From an uncultured Pelagibacteraceae bacterium (GTDB lineage Bacteria > Pseudomonadota > Alphaproteobacteria > Pelagibacterales > Pelagibacteraceae): DNA of 64,000 bases. Position numbers and translations under genes: made by a program. Numbering within the stretch: position 1 is the stretch's first letter; every line of letters begins with the position of its first letter. Below are positions 17,861 to 28,504 of this stretch, one piece after another. The stretch spans positions 1 to 64,000 of the forward strand of contig CABYUV010000004.1 in assembly GCA_902522115.1 (NCBI GenBank), given 5' to 3'. The notes under the pieces are model-generated. The model was not told the DNA's origin and made no database searches. It saw nothing but the letters and a program-made list of their open reading frames with translations.

Positions 17861-19021
17861 ATGGGTTTTAATTGGAATTATCCAACCACTATGTGGATAG
17901 GAGAAAATAGAATTGAAGATTTACCCTTAGCCTGTAAAGAGTTAAATATTTCAAATCCATTATTTGTAACTGACAAAGATTTAATTAACTTAGATTTAAT
18001 AAAAAATATAAAATCAAGATTAAAAAAAAGTTTTAAAAATTTAGCTACCTTTTCTAATTTTACGGGAAATCCAATTGGAGAAAATGTTGAAGAGGGTGTT
18101 AAAGTTTATAGTGCCTCGGACTGTGATGGTGTAATAGCTTTAGGAGGAGGAAGTGGTTTAGATGTTGGAAAAGCTATAGCATTTATGTGTAATCAATCTC
18201 GTCCGTTATGGGATTTTGAAGACATTGGTGATTATTGGACAAGAGCAAATAGCTCTAAAATTTCGAAAATTATTGCAATTCCAACTACTGCTGGAACTGG
18301 ATCCGAAACTGGAAGAGCGTCTGCAATTATAAATAAAAAAACAGGTGCAAAAAAAATTATTTTTCACCCAAAAATGTTACCTTCGATTGTGATTTTAGAT
18401 CCTTTACTTACTTTAGATTTATCTCCAAGATTAACAGCAGCGACTGGAATGGATGCACTAGCTCATAATTTAGAGGCGTTTTGTGCACCAGGATACCATC
18501 CAATGGCTGATGGTATGGCAATAGAAGGAATGAAGTTAATTAAAAAATCTTTAATTAAAGCATTTAAAAATGGAAAAGATATCAATGCAAGAATGGATTT
18601 ACTTTCTGCAGCTTCAATGGGTTCTACTGCATTTCAGAAAGGACTGGGAGCTATTCATTCATTGAGCCACCCTGTAAATGGTAAGTTTAATGTTCATCAT
18701 GGCTTATCAAACGCAATATTTATGCCTTATGTTTTAACATTTAATAAACCCTCAATTGAAAATAAAATAATATCAATATGTGATTATTTAAATTTAGATA
18801 AAAGTTTTAAGAGTTTTTTAAATTGGATTTTAGAATTAAGAAATAATTTAAATATTCCCCACAAATTATCAGACGTAATGGATTGTAATAATATTGATTT
18901 AGATGAACTTTCCTTAATGGCATTTGAAGATCCATCAACAGGAGGAAATCCTAAAAAATTAAGTCAAAATGATCTTAAAGAAATGTATATAAAAAGCATT
19001 TCTGGAGAATTATTTTTATGA
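17861..19021 (+). CDS. Iron-containing alcohol dehydrogenase
   Basis: The 386-residue protein is a group III (iron-type) alcohol dehydrogenase. The nucleotide-binding site is GGGSGLDVGKA and the block PTTAGTGSETGRASAI follows. Metal-ligand regions are MDALAHNLEAFCAPGYHPMAD and HSLSHPVNGKFNVHHG. It is divergent from tmm and overlaps the next gene by four bases (ATGA). Iron alcohol dehydrogenases of this type have been proposed to oxidise methanol or formaldehyde in SAR11, which would fit formaldehyde produced by demethylation. That is recollection plus context, and the substrate is not visible in the sequence. Confidence 0.85.
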   Translation: MGFNWNYPTTMWIGENRIEDLPLACKELNISNPLFVTDKDLINLDLIKNIKSRLKKSFKNLATFSNFTGNPIGENVEEGVKVYSASDCDGVIALGGGSGLDVGKAIAFMCNQSRPLWDFEDIGDYWTRANSSKISKIIAIPTTAGTGSETGRASAIINKKTGAKKIIFHPKMLPSIVILDPLLTLDLSPRLTAATGMDALAHNLEAFCAPGYHPMADGMAIEGMKLIKKSLIKAFKNGKDINARMDLLSAASMGSTAFQKGLGAIHSLSHPVNGKFNVHHGLSNAIFMPYVLTFNKPSIENKIISICDYLNLDKSFKSFLNWILELRNNLNIPHKLSDVMDCNNIDLDELSLMAFEDPSTGGNPKKLSQNDLKEMYIKSISGELFL

Positions 19022-19806
19022 AAAAAATATTGATAGTAGAAGGAAATTTGCGAGAAGAAAATCAAAGTTTTTCTGCAGCCGGAATTCAAACACATACAGA
19101 AAGTTTAAAAGATAGTTTGGCGTATTTTACAGATAAATTAGAAACCCATGTTGTTAATCCTTCTTCAGATGAAAATATCAATAAAAATATTGATGCACTT
19201 GAAAGCTACAATGGTCTTATTTGGGGAGGAAGTAGTTTAAACATTTATAACAATACTCTAGAAATAAAAAGACAAATTGATTTTATGAAAGAGTGTCAGA
19301 AAAAAATAAAAAAAATTTTAGCAATATGCTGGGGAATGCAAGTAGCTGTGACTGCAGCCGGAGGGGAAGTAAAAAAAGCGACAAAAGGATCTCATAAAGG
19401 TATTGCATCAAATATAGAAATTAATGAAAATGGTTTAAACCATCCACTTTATAAAAATAAAGATCAAATATTTAATACACCAGCGTTTAATTTTGATGAA
19501 GTAATTACAATGCCTGAAAATTCTACCTTATTAGCTTCAAATCCAATAAACAATGTTCAAGGATTAAACTTTAGTGTTGGAGATTGTGATATTTGGGGAT
19601 TACAGTATCATCCCGAAATTACTTACAATAAAATGATCAATTTAATTATTTTTAGAAAAAAACGATTGTTAGAAAGAGGAGCTTTTAAAGATCAAAATGA
19701 GATCGATAGCCACATCAATCATATTGAAAGAGAAAATAAAAAATTAGATAAAATTTCAAGAATGAGAGAATTAGAAAATTGGCTAAATTATCTTAATTTA
19801 GAATAA
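19018..19806 (+). CDS. Class I glutamine amidotransferase-like hydrolase
   Basis: The 262-residue protein has a GATase-1 fold. The nucleophile elbow [17 protein letters not shown] carries the catalytic Cys, and GLQYHPEIT carries the His-Glu pair. It is a stand-alone domain like the GuaA glutaminase module or PuuD-type gamma-glutamyl hydrolases. Its ATG overlaps the stop of the iron alcohol dehydrogenase, so the two are translationally coupled, and its 3' end overlaps fhs by nine bases on the other strand. In a cluster that may make gamma-glutamyl amides, a gamma-glutamyl hydrolase role is conceivable. I cannot choose between that and an orphan amidotransferase. Confidence 0.75.
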   Translation: MKKILIVEGNLREENQSFSAAGIQTHTESLKDSLAYFTDKLETHVVNPSSDENINKNIDALESYNGLIWGGSSLNIYNNTLEIKRQIDFMKECQKKIKKILAICWGMQVAVTAAGGEVKKATKGSHKGIASNIEINENGLNHPLYKNKDQIFNTPAFNFDEVITMPENSTLLASNPINNVQGLNFSVGDCDIWGLQYHPEITYNKMINLIIFRKKRLLERGAFKDQNEIDSHINHIERENKKLDKISRMRELENWLNYLNLE

Positions 19807-21480
19807 TCCTTCAATCTCACCCTTATCATTTAAATTTATAGAGTCAGCAGCAGGAACTCTTGGAAGACCTGGCATAGTCATGATTTCACCACATACAACA
19901 ACTATAAATTCAGCACCAGAAGAAAGTCTTACTTCTCGCACAGGTAAAACATGACCTGTCGGAGCACCTTTTAAATTTGGATCTGTTGAAAAACTATATT
20001 GTGTTTTTGCAATACAAACAGGTAATTTTCCATAACCCTTTTCTTCAAATTCTTTTAGTTGTTGTCTTACTTTTGTATCTGCCACAACCTCTGAGGCACT
20101 ATACATTTCTTGAGCAATTTTTTCAATTTTTTTGAATAATGGTAGATCATCTTCATATAAAAATTTGAACGTATCTTTTTTATCGTCACAAATGTCTGCA
20201 ACATTTTTAGCCAGTTCAATAGTTCCTTCACTTCCATTTGACCAATGAGTGCATTTAGAAGCTTTCACTCCTTGTGTTTCACAAAAATCTAATAAGGTTT
20301 TCATTTCATCCTCTGTATCAGTAATAAAATGATTAACTGCAACTGTAACAGGTAATCCGAATTTTCTAATATTATTGATGTGTCTTCGTAAATTCACTAA
20401 TCCATCTTTTAACGCTGATACATTTTCTTTTTTTAAATCTTCTCTATTAACTCCTCCATGCATTTTAAGTGCTCTAATGGTTGCAACAATAACTACACAG
20501 TCTGGTTTAAGTCCTGATTTTCTACATTTAATATTTAAAAATTTTTCAGCTCCTAAATCCGCTCCAAATCCTGCTTCTGTTACAACATAGTCAGATAATT
20601 TTAGACCTGCTTTTGTTGCGATCACAGAATTACATCCGTGGGCTATATTTGCAAAAGGGCCACCGTGAATTATTGCTGGGTTATTTTCTAAAGTTTGAGT
20701 TACATTTGGTCTTATTGCTTCTTTAAGCAAAACAGTCATTGGACCTTGTGCATTTAAATCTTTTGCATAAATCGATTGTTTATCTCTAGTATATCCAATC
20801 GTAATATTACCAATTCTATTTTCTAAATCTTTTAAGTCTGTAGCTAAACAAAAAATAGCCATTAATTCAGATGCAACAGTTATGTCAAAACTATCTTGTC
20901 TTGGATAACCATTGGCTACTCCTCCAAGATCAACAATTATTGATCTTAAGGATCTATCGTTCATATCCATTACTCTTCTCCAAACAACTCTTCTAACGTC
21001 AATGTTAAGTTTGTTACCCCAATAGATATGATTATCAATTAATGCAGACAATAAATTATGAGCAGATGTAATAGCATGAAAGTCACCAGTAAAATGAAGA
21101 TTTATTTGTTCCATCGGTACTACCTGTGCATAACCACCCCCAGCAGCCCCTCCTTTCATTCCAAAAGAAGGTCCAAGGCTTGGTTCTCTTAAACAGACAA
21201 TAGATTTTTTTCCGATTTTATTTAAACCGTCATTTAAACCAACTGAAGTTGTGGTTTTGCCTTCACCTGCTGGTGTAGGGGTAATTGCAGTAACTAAAAT
21301 TAGTTTGCCATTTTCTTTTTTAAGAGTTTTTAAATATTCCAGATTTATTTTAGCTATATGTCTACCCATTGGACTAAAAGCAAAATTTTCATCTGGCACA
21401 CCTACTTTTGATAGAATGTCTTTTATGGGTTGCATCTTAGCTTCTCGAGCTATTTGAATGTCAGATTTTACTTCAGCCAT
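19798..21480 (-). CDS. fhs: Formate-tetrahydrofolate ligase
   Basis: The 560-residue enzyme joins formate to THF with ATP to give 10-formyl-THF, and can run in reverse to recover ATP from formyl groups. Visible blocks are the P-loop [74 protein letters not shown] and the C-terminal [11 protein letters not shown]. Length and motif order match the family. It is divergent from the sarcosine-oxidase-like operon with 130 bases between, so a shared control region is likely. It provides the exit (or entry) point between formate and the THF pool that is fed by the demethylases here. Confidence 0.96.
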   Translation of the reverse strand: MAEVKSDIQIAREAKMQPIKDILSKVGVPDENFAFSPMGRHIAKINLEYLKTLKKENGKLILVTAITPTPAGEGKTTTSVGLNDGLNKIGKKSIVCLREPSLGPSFGMKGGAAGGGYAQVVPMEQINLHFTGDFHAITSAHNLLSALIDNHIYWGNKLNIDVRRVVWRRVMDMNDRSLRSIIVDLGGVANGYPRQDSFDITVASELMAIFCLATDLKDLENRIGNITIGYTRDKQSIYAKDLNAQGPMTVLLKEAIRPNVTQTLENNPAIIHGGPFANIAHGCNSVIATKAGLKLSDYVVTEAGFGADLGAEKFLNIKCRKSGLKPDCVVIVATIRALKMHGGVNREDLKKENVSALKDGLVNLRRHINNIRKFGLPVTVAVNHFITDTEDEMKTLLDFCETQGVKASKCTHWSNGSEGTIELAKNVADICDDKKDTFKFLYEDDLPLFKKIEKIAQEMYSASEVVADTKVRQQLKEFEEKGYGKLPVCIAKTQYSFSTDPNLKGAPTGHVLPVREVRLSSGAEFIVVVCGEIMTMPGLPRVPAADSINLNDKGEIEGLF

Positions 21481-21610
21481 AAATAATCAAATAAATTTAA
21501 AGTTTTTTTATCTGTGACTTCTTATCCTTTTTTGATATTTTTGGAAACTTCTAAAAAATATATATAAAAAAAATAAGCACTATTTAAATTGATTGTTATA
21601 AAATTATGTA

Positions 21611-22867
21611 ATGCAAAAATATTCTATATTTAACTTAGTTAAAAACGCTTTTTCAAACCATGAAAATTGGGAATTGGCCTGGAAAGACCCAACACCAAAA
21701 GAAGAATATGACGTTGTAATTATAGGTGGTGGAGGCCATGGATTAGCTACAGCCTATTATTTAGCCAAAGAACACAGCATTACCAATGTAGCAATTATTG
21801 AAAAAGGTTGGATAGGTGGTGGAAACGTTGGACGTAATACTACGATAATTAGATCAAATTACATGCATGATGAAAATGGTCTTTTCAGCGAGTTCGGAAT
21901 GGATTTATGGAGAAAGATGAGTCAAGATTTAAACTACAACGTAATGTTTTCTCCAAGAGGAATAATTAACCTTGCACATTCAGATGCTCAAATGAATGCA
22001 TATGCTCGAAGAGGAAATTCAATGAGATTAAATGGAATTGATGCAGTTTTACTTAATAGAGAGCAAGTAAAAGAAATAATTCCAATGGCTGATTTTTCTG
22101 AAAATGTAAGGTTTCCTATTTTTGGAGGATTAATGCAGCCAAGTGCTGGTACTGCAAGACATGATGCAGTTGCTTGGGGGTATGCGCGTCAAGCAGACTC
22201 TATGGGTGTAGACATAATTCAAAACTGTGAGGTAACAGGTTTCGATGTTGCGGCGGGTAAAATAAAAGGAATAAGAACCTCAAGAGGAAATATTAAAGCT
22301 AAAAAGGTTGGTATATGTGTTGCTGGAAGCACAAATATTTTAGCAGAAAAATTAAACATGACTTTACCAATAGAAACTCATTTACTTCAAGCATGTGTTT
22401 CTGAACCAGTAAAACCAGTTTTAGATAATGTAGTTACGTTTGGTGCAGGACATTTTTATGTGAGTCAATCAGACAAAGGTGAGATGGTAATGGGTGGTGA
22501 TCTTGATGGTTATAATAGTTACGCTCAAAGAGGAAATCTACCAACATTGCAACATGTATTAACTGAAGGAATAGCAATGATGCCGTTTTTAAGTAAATTA
22601 AAAATGCTTAGGACATGGGGCGGTATTATGGATATGTCAATGGATGGATCACCTATAATTGACAAAACACACATTGAAGGTTTGTATTTAAATTGTGGAT
22701 GGTGTTATGGGGGATTTAAAGCTACACCTGCTTCGGGTTGGACGTTTGCTCATACGATTGCACAAGATAGAGTTCATGAATTAAACGCTGGTTATAGTTT
22801 AAATAGATTTAGTACGGGAAATCTTATTGATGAAAAAGGGCTTGGTACTAAAACTTGGATATCTTAA
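21611..22867 (+). CDS. soxB: Sarcosine oxidase/N-methylglutamate dehydrogenase beta subunit
   Basis: The 418-residue DAO-fold protein has VVIIGGGGHGLATAYYLA, an ADP-binding block NVAIIEKGWIGGGNVGRNTT and a C-terminal GWCYGGFKATPASGW. It contains a His-Asp in ARHDAVAWG (His184), the position that carries covalent FMN in heterotetrameric sarcosine oxidase. It is the first gene of an unbroken soxBDAG operon, with the next ATG immediately after its TAA. Heterotetrameric sarcosine oxidases and the N-methylglutamate dehydrogenases MgdABCD are homologous, and both would suit this locus. A phylogeny is needed to separate them. Confidence 0.9.
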   Translation: MQKYSIFNLVKNAFSNHENWELAWKDPTPKEEYDVVIIGGGGHGLATAYYLAKEHSITNVAIIEKGWIGGGNVGRNTTIIRSNYMHDENGLFSEFGMDLWRKMSQDLNYNVMFSPRGIINLAHSDAQMNAYARRGNSMRLNGIDAVLLNREQVKEIIPMADFSENVRFPIFGGLMQPSAGTARHDAVAWGYARQADSMGVDIIQNCEVTGFDVAAGKIKGIRTSRGNIKAKKVGICVAGSTNILAEKLNMTLPIETHLLQACVSEPVKPVLDNVVTFGAGHFYVSQSDKGEMVMGGDLDGYNSYAQRGNLPTLQHVLTEGIAMMPFLSKLKMLRTWGGIMDMSMDGSPIIDKTHIEGLYLNCGWCYGGFKATPASGWTFAHTIAQDRVHELNAGYSLNRFSTGNLIDEKGLGTKTWIS

Positions 22868-23137
22868 ATGCTTTATATAAATTGCCCACACTGTGGAATG
22901 AGATCACAAAATGAATTTTCATATGGTGGAGATGCGAGTGTAAAAAGACCAGAGTTGAACAAAGAAGTGTCTGACCAAGAGTGGGATGATTTTGTGTATA
23001 ACAGAAAAAGTTTAAGAGGAAAACATTTAGAGTTGTGGCAACATATTTCTGGATGTAGACAATGGATAAAAGTTGAGAGAGATACTGCAACGCATGAAAT
23101 TTTCAGGACTTTCAAAGCTGATGAGGAAGTTGCTTAA
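22868..23137 (+). CDS. soxD: Sarcosine oxidase delta subunit (zinc-binding)
   Basis: The 89-residue subunit opens with INCPHCGMR and later has QHISGCRQW, giving the three-Cys, one-His zinc site known in sarcosine oxidase delta chains. The FSYGGDAS block is also typical. It follows soxB without spacing and shares one base with soxA at its stop (TAATG). In the complex the delta chain is a small structural subunit contacting the alpha and beta chains. Confidence 0.92.
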   Translation: MLYINCPHCGMRSQNEFSYGGDASVKRPELNKEVSDQEWDDFVYNRKSLRGKHLELWQHISGCRQWIKVERDTATHEIFRTFKADEEVA

Positions 23138-26133
23138 TGACCCAAGCTTTTAGAATTGGAAATGGTGGATTAGTAAATAGGGATAAAAAATTATCTTTTA
23201 AATTTAATGGTAAAACTTACTTTGGCTATGAAGGTGATACGTTGGCATCAGCTTTATTGGCGAATGGAGTTCATTTAGTAGGGAGAAGTTTTAAGTACCA
23301 TAGACCTAGAGGTTTCTTTGGTGCAGGAGTTGATGAACCATATGCAATAGTTCAGCTTTATAGAAATGGTGAAACCGAGCCTAATATTAAAGCTACAGAA
23401 CAGGAACTTTTTGAAGGTTTGGAAGCAAAAAGTGTTAATTGTTGGCCAAGTGTAAATTTTGATATTGGTGCAATAAATAATTTTTTAAAAATTTTCTTAC
23501 CAGCAGGATTTTACTATAAAACATTTATGTGGCCAAAAAGTTTTTGGTATAGACTTTATGAACCATTTATTAGAAAAGCTGCTGGTTTAGGTGTTGCTTC
23601 AACAAAACATGATAACGAGAGGTATGAGCATAAATATGAATACTGTGATTTACTTATTGCAGGGTCTGGGCCCTCAGGATTATCTAGTGCATACGCTGCT
23701 GCAAAAAATGGAGCAAGAGTAATTCTTGCTGAAGATAAACCAAGATTTGGTGGATCTTTACTAACAAGTGATGTCAATATTGGAAATCAATCTGGAAAAG
23801 ATTGGGCTGATGGAATAATAGCTGAACTCAAAACCATGCCAAATGTAGTTGTGAAAAATAGATCTCAAATTTTTGGATATTATGATCATAACATGCTTGT
23901 GATGTCAGAAAAGGTTAGTGATCATCTTCCAAAAACAAAAAAATATCATCCTAACAAAAGACTTTGGTACATAAGAGCAAAAGAGGTGTTAATATCATCA
24001 GGATCAATTGAGAGACCAATAGTTTTTGGTAATAATGATACACCTGGAGTTATGCTATCATCTGCTGCAAAAGAGTATTTAAAAGTTTATGGAGTACTTG
24101 TTGGAAAAAACCCTTTGATATTTACAAATAATGATAGTGGATATGAGACAGCAATTGAATTTAAAAAACATGGAGTTGATCCAATTGTTTTAGATTCAAG
24201 AAAACACTCCACATCAGAAATAATTGACGAGGCAAAAAATTTAGGAATTAATATTAAAAATTCATATGTTGTAGTTGCAGCGCAAGGTTATAAAAAAGTA
24301 AAATCTGCTGAAATTGCAAGCATTTCAGATGATAAAAAACAACTTGGCAAAATAGAAAGCATAAATTGTGATTGTATATGTGTATCTGGTTTTTGGACAC
24401 CAACAATTCACTTAGCCTCCCAATCAGGAAATAAAACAGAGTTTAAAGAAGAAATTGATGCTTTTATTCCTGGTCAATCAAAACAAAATGAAACTACTTT
24501 AGGTGCAGCTAATGGAGTATTTTCGCTTGAAGAAACTTTAAAAACTTCCTTTGCTACAGGTAGTGAGTTGTCAAAAAAAATTACTGAAAATGATAACGAG
24601 ATAGCTATTCCAAATGTTGTTGAAAAGAAATCTTCTCAGCATGATAAATTTTGGTGTGTTCCATTACCAAAAGGTAAAAATTATAAAAGATTTCTGGATT
24701 TTCAAAATGATGTTGCGGTATCTGATGTGGAAATAGCTTTGAGAGAAGGATATAGATCAATTGAACATGTCAAAAGATATACCACTCTAGGTATGGCAAC
24801 AGACCAAGGTAAAACAAGTAATTTAAACGGTCTTCAGCTTGTTTCTGAAATTGAAAATAAAGTAGTTCCAGCCGTTGGTCATACTACTTTCAGACCACCT
24901 TATACCCCTGTTTCTATTGGTGCGATAGTGGGAAGAGAGGTCGGAAAGCATTCAAAACCAACAAGAAAATCTCCAATGCATTTATGGCATAAAAAAAATA
25001 ATGCAGTTTTTGTTGATGCAGGTGTTTGGTTAAGACCTAGGTATTATAAAAAGGGAAATGAAACTTTATTTGAGGCATCTAAAAGAGAGGCTAAAAATGT
25101 AAGAAACAATGTTGGAGTTTGTGACGTAACTACTTTAGGAAAAATTGATGTTAAAGGTCCTGATGCAGCTGAGCTTTTAAATAGAGTTTACACTAATGCA
25201 TGGTTAAAACTACCAGTTGGCAAAGCTAGATACGGAGTAATGTTAAGAGAGGATGGAATTGTAATGGATGATGGTACTACAACAAGAATTTCTGAAAACC
25301 ATTATCATATGACAACAACTACAGCGCAGGCAGCAAATGTTCTCTCACATTTGGAGTATTATTTACAATTAGTTTGGCCCGAACTAGATGTAAATGTAGT
25401 TTCAACTACAGAGCAATGGGCAGGAGCAGCCATCGCTGGACCAAAATCAAGAGATTTATTACAAAAATTATTTCCAAATTCAGATGTATCAAATGATGGC
25501 TTGCCATTCATGGGTTATATGGAGGGAAATTTATTTGGTATTAAAGCAAAAATATTTAGAATTTCATTCTCAGGAGAGCTTGCTTATGAAGTAAATGTTG
25601 AATCTGATCATGGAAATTTTATGTGGGAAAAAATTATAGAAGTTGGTAAGGAGTTTAATATTCAACCATATGGAACAGAAGCATTATCTACTCTTAGAAT
25701 TGAAATGGGACATGTTGCTGGATCGGAACTTGATGGCAGAACAATTCCATATGATAATGCTTTAGAGGGTCTTGTTAGTAAAAAGAAAGATTTTATTGGA
25801 AAAAGATCATTACAACGATCTGCATTTACTGCTGAAAATAGACAAAGAATAGTAGGAGTAGTTCCGTTAGATAAACAAACAAGTATCCCAGAAGGCTCTC
25901 ATTTAGTTAAAGATGATAAAGCACCCTTACCAAATCCAAAATTAGGACATATCTCTGCCTCATGTTGGAGTGTTGAATATGATAATCCTTTTTCTTTAGC
26001 AATTTTAAAAGATGGAAAAAATATGATTGGTCAAAAGCTTTTTGCGATGTCACCACTTAAAAATAAAGTAATACCAGTTGAGATAGTTTCATCACATTAT
26101 GTAGATCCGAAGGGTGAAAGAGTAAGATCATGA
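23137..26133 (+). CDS. soxA: Sarcosine oxidase/N-methylglutamate dehydrogenase alpha subunit
   Basis: At 998 residues this has the full alpha-chain layout. There is an N-terminal ferredoxin-like domain ([23 protein letters not shown]), an NAD/FAD-binding region ([24 protein letters not shown]), a second dinucleotide region near residues 290-430 and a C-terminal GcvT domain of about 380 residues ([42 protein letters not shown]) that binds THF and traps released formaldehyde as 5,10-methylene-THF. It overlaps soxG by four bases. The ARPRYYKKG-like insertion is intact and I see no truncation. Confidence 0.93.
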   Translation: MTQAFRIGNGGLVNRDKKLSFKFNGKTYFGYEGDTLASALLANGVHLVGRSFKYHRPRGFFGAGVDEPYAIVQLYRNGETEPNIKATEQELFEGLEAKSVNCWPSVNFDIGAINNFLKIFLPAGFYYKTFMWPKSFWYRLYEPFIRKAAGLGVASTKHDNERYEHKYEYCDLLIAGSGPSGLSSAYAAAKNGARVILAEDKPRFGGSLLTSDVNIGNQSGKDWADGIIAELKTMPNVVVKNRSQIFGYYDHNMLVMSEKVSDHLPKTKKYHPNKRLWYIRAKEVLISSGSIERPIVFGNNDTPGVMLSSAAKEYLKVYGVLVGKNPLIFTNNDSGYETAIEFKKHGVDPIVLDSRKHSTSEIIDEAKNLGINIKNSYVVVAAQGYKKVKSAEIASISDDKKQLGKIESINCDCICVSGFWTPTIHLASQSGNKTEFKEEIDAFIPGQSKQNETTLGAANGVFSLEETLKTSFATGSELSKKITENDNEIAIPNVVEKKSSQHDKFWCVPLPKGKNYKRFLDFQNDVAVSDVEIALREGYRSIEHVKRYTTLGMATDQGKTSNLNGLQLVSEIENKVVPAVGHTTFRPPYTPVSIGAIVGREVGKHSKPTRKSPMHLWHKKNNAVFVDAGVWLRPRYYKKGNETLFEASKREAKNVRNNVGVCDVTTLGKIDVKGPDAAELLNRVYTNAWLKLPVGKARYGVMLREDGIVMDDGTTTRISENHYHMTTTTAQAANVLSHLEYYLQLVWPELDVNVVSTTEQWAGAAIAGPKSRDLLQKLFPNSDVSNDGLPFMGYMEGNLFGIKAKIFRISFSGELAYEVNVESDHGNFMWEKIIEVGKEFNIQPYGTEALSTLRIEMGHVAGSELDGRTIPYDNALEGLVSKKKDFIGKRSLQRSAFTAENRQRIVGVVPLDKQTSIPEGSHLVKDDKAPLPNPKLGHISASCWSVEYDNPFSLAILKDGKNMIGQKLFAMSPLKNKVIPVEIVSSHYVDPKGERVRS

Positions 26134-26717
26134 CATTAATTTCAGCTTTATCAAACGTTCATGTAAAAGGTCAATTTGGAGACTATGAAGGTAAAAATGA
26201 AAATGATTTATTAAAAATATCTGAAACAAAAAATTTATTAATTGTTCAAATAGTTCAGTACAAAAAATCTTTAGTTTTATTTGATAGTCTTGATATTGAT
26301 GGTTTAAAATTAAAAAATGAACCTTTAACAGTAGTGTTTAATGAAACAACAAGGATCATGTGGAATGGACCAAAAAACTGGCTTTTAGTCTCAACAAAAA
26401 AAGATTTACTTAAAGAGATTTTAGATAATTTTAAAGAAACAGACTTTGCTATTACTGATTTATCGCACTCAAGGGCAATCATTGAAATTGAGGGAAAAGA
26501 TACAATAGAAGTTTTGAAAAAAGGATGTCCATTCAATTTCAATACATTAGAAAAAAATAATTCAATAAATTCAACTTACAATGGAATAGCTTTCACTGTT
26601 GATAAGCTAGATGATAATCCAAATAAAGTGAGATTATTTTCTTTAAGAAGTTTTGGGGAATCTTTGTATCACTCTATTACAGACGCATCTCTAGAGTTCG
26701 GCTTTAAAACTTTATAA
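26130..26717 (+). CDS. soxG: Sarcosine oxidase gamma subunit
   Basis: The 195-residue protein is the divergent gamma chain of heterotetrameric sarcosine oxidase, related to the folate-binding GcvT fold. The block [29 protein letters not shown] is the recognisable gamma motif. Its ATG overlaps the soxA stop (ATGA), completing the BDAG order. Sequence similarity in this family is weak, so assignment relies on operon position plus the motif. The 3' end is 14 bases from the convergent EamA-type gene. Confidence 0.85.
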   Translation: MTLISALSNVHVKGQFGDYEGKNENDLLKISETKNLLIVQIVQYKKSLVLFDSLDIDGLKLKNEPLTVVFNETTRIMWNGPKNWLLVSTKKDLLKEILDNFKETDFAITDLSHSRAIIEIEGKDTIEVLKKGCPFNFNTLEKNNSINSTYNGIAFTVDKLDDNPNKVRLFSLRSFGESLYHSITDASLEFGFKTL

Positions 26718-26731
26718 GATCTTCAATATTC

Positions 26732-27584
26732 TTAATCTCTGGTTGCAATATAAACTCCTATAGAGGTTATTAGAAATCCTATTAAATCTAAGGTAGTTAA
26801 ACTTTCATTTAAAAAAAGCCAGGCCATAAAAGCAGACGTTGCTGGAATTAAAAAAAATATAGAAACTGTTTTGCTTGCAGAGTTGTTTTGTATTAAATAC
26901 ATCAATATTGTAAACGCACCAAATGATACCAAAAATATTTGATGGCTCATTGCAATTATAAATGTTTGAGAAAAATCAATATATGGATCAACAAAAAAAA
27001 TAATTATTAACAAATGAAATGCACAACCACCAATAGCTTGATTCATATTACTTACAGATAAAGGCAAGTTGTTACTTAATTTCTTTTGCCACAAAGTAGA
27101 AAATGTGATTGCTAACAATGCAATTATAGTCGCAATTAATCCTGCTGTTGGTATTTTTGAGCCTAAATCAAAACCCAACACAAGTCCCGCTCCTACAAAT
27201 CCCAACAAAACACCAATCCATTGTTTTGCCGATACTTTTTCGTTTAAGATTGGACCGCTTAATGCATTTGTGAGAACTGGTTGAAGAGTAACAATTAACG
27301 CTGCTATTGCTGTAGGCATGCCTATTGAAATTGAATAAAAGACACCACCAAGATAAAAACCATGAAATAAGATACCGCTAAAGAAGGATTCAAAAAAATT
27401 TTTCTTATTAACTAAAATTTTTTGTTTTGAGTAAATAGAAAACAAAAAAAAAACCTATAGCTACTAAAGCAAATCTAAAAGCTAGAGCTGCAAATGGATC
27501 ACTGTTGTCTATAATAGGCTTGGTTGTTATGAAAGCAGAAGACCACAGAAGTATAAATATGAAAGGAAATATTTTAATCATCAT
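26732..27584 (-). pseudogene. EamA-family permease split by a frameshift at an A10 run
   Basis: The ORF track shows only a 237-residue C-terminal piece (27445-26732) that lacks the usual first helices and whose apparent start is a TTG. Reading upstream on the minus strand from the ATG at 27584 gives MMIKIFPFIFILLWSSAFITTKPII, a typical EamA N-terminus. That frame ends soon after the tract 27444-27453 (ten A on the plus strand). Removing one base from the run would join the two frames into one protein of about 283 residues, the normal EamA length, with roughly ten transmembrane helices. This is either a broken gene, a slippage-regulated gene or a homopolymer sequencing error. The substrate is unknown (drug/metabolite transporter superfamily). 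Confidence 0.8.
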
Positions 27585-27684
27585 GTTTAATAAACAAATA
27601 AATTAAATAAAATCAAACTAATCAGTACCTATAATGAAAAAATTACCTATGGTAATGAAATAACAAATCACCTAAAGTTCGATC

Positions 27685-28071
27685 ATGAATTTAAGATTAC
27701 TTAGAATTTTAACGATTATAATGTCTTTTTTCTTTTTGACAGGTTTTTTACCTATTCTTTCGTTTGTTGGTCCAGGTGTAACATTTCTTTCCTCAGGTAA
27801 CGTTTATAAAGCAAGTGCACAATTCATAATTAATAAGAAATTAGAAAAAGAAACCGGCAAAAATTCTTTAATATTAATTAAAGAAACGTTAGTGGATGAA
27901 ACAAATAAAAAAATTAAAATTAATTCTTTTGATGAAGACTTTAGACAATTAGTGGAAAGAAGAATTAAAATGACTAGACAAATACTGGATAATCAAAATT
28001 TACAAAAATTACTTAAAAAACGAATTGAGGTTACAAGATCAATACTTGATTTAAATAACACTACTCAATAA
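27685..28071 (+). CDS. Small membrane/exported protein of unknown function
   Basis: The 128-residue protein has a hydrophobic N-terminus of about 40 residues (LRILTIIMSFFFLTGFLPILSFVGPGVTFLSSG) that could be a signal anchor with a second short hydrophobic patch. A lysine-rich tail follows in which a short unit is repeated (RRIKMTRQILD, KRIEVTRSILD). I recognise no family. The two units suggest a pair of similar amphipathic helices. The 3' end overlaps the convergent 28061-28501 gene by 11 bases. Confidence 0.6.
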   Translation: MNLRLLRILTIIMSFFFLTGFLPILSFVGPGVTFLSSGNVYKASAQFIINKKLEKETGKNSLILIKETLVDETNKKIKINSFDEDFRQLVERRIKMTRQILDNQNLQKLLKKRIEVTRSILDLNNTTQ

Positions 28072-28501
28072 TATTTAGATATATCAAATCTTCTTGATTA
28101 GTTTCTTTGCACCACATTTCATAGCTTTCACAAACTCTCCACAAGTGATCAAAAGCTCTCTGTGAAATTTCTAGTGGAAAATGGCTCTTAGTATAATAAA
28201 GCTTGGGTATCTTCATTAAAAATTTTACCATAGAGTCTTTTTGAAGCTCTAAGAGTCTTAAAGTTTCTTCATTAACTTTTTTTTTAGTTATATTGTCTAT
28301 AAATTTATTATTTTTAAGTTCTAAAAACCATTTATCATGAAATTTTCCAGAACTTAAAATGTCATATTCCTTTGTAGTCATGAAAATCTCAAAAGCTTGA
28401 ATATTATTGATTTCAGGATTTTGTTTTTTTATTTCAATTATATTTGAATAAACAAATTCAGCTGCTCTTAACACATATGGCTTTTCAGACTTGTTAGACA
28501 T
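28061..28501 (-). CDS. Conserved-looking protein of unknown function
   Basis: This 146-residue soluble, helix-rich protein has no signal peptide or membrane segment. Features are an aromatic C-terminal half (YYTKSHFPLEISQRAFDHLWRVCESYEMW) and two cysteines (CESYEMWC). It is preceded on the same strand by the Asp/Glu racemase gene, whose stop lies three bases upstream of this start, so the two are probably cotranscribed. I do not recognise the family. Confidence 0.6.
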   Translation of the reverse strand: MSNKSEKPYVLRAAEFVYSNIIEIKKQNPEINNIQAFEIFMTTKEYDILSSGKFHDKWFLELKNNKFIDNITKKKVNEETLRLLELQKDSMVKFLMKIPKLYYTKSHFPLEISQRAFDHLWRVCESYEMWCKETNQEDLIYLNIIE

Positions 28502-28504
28502 AAA

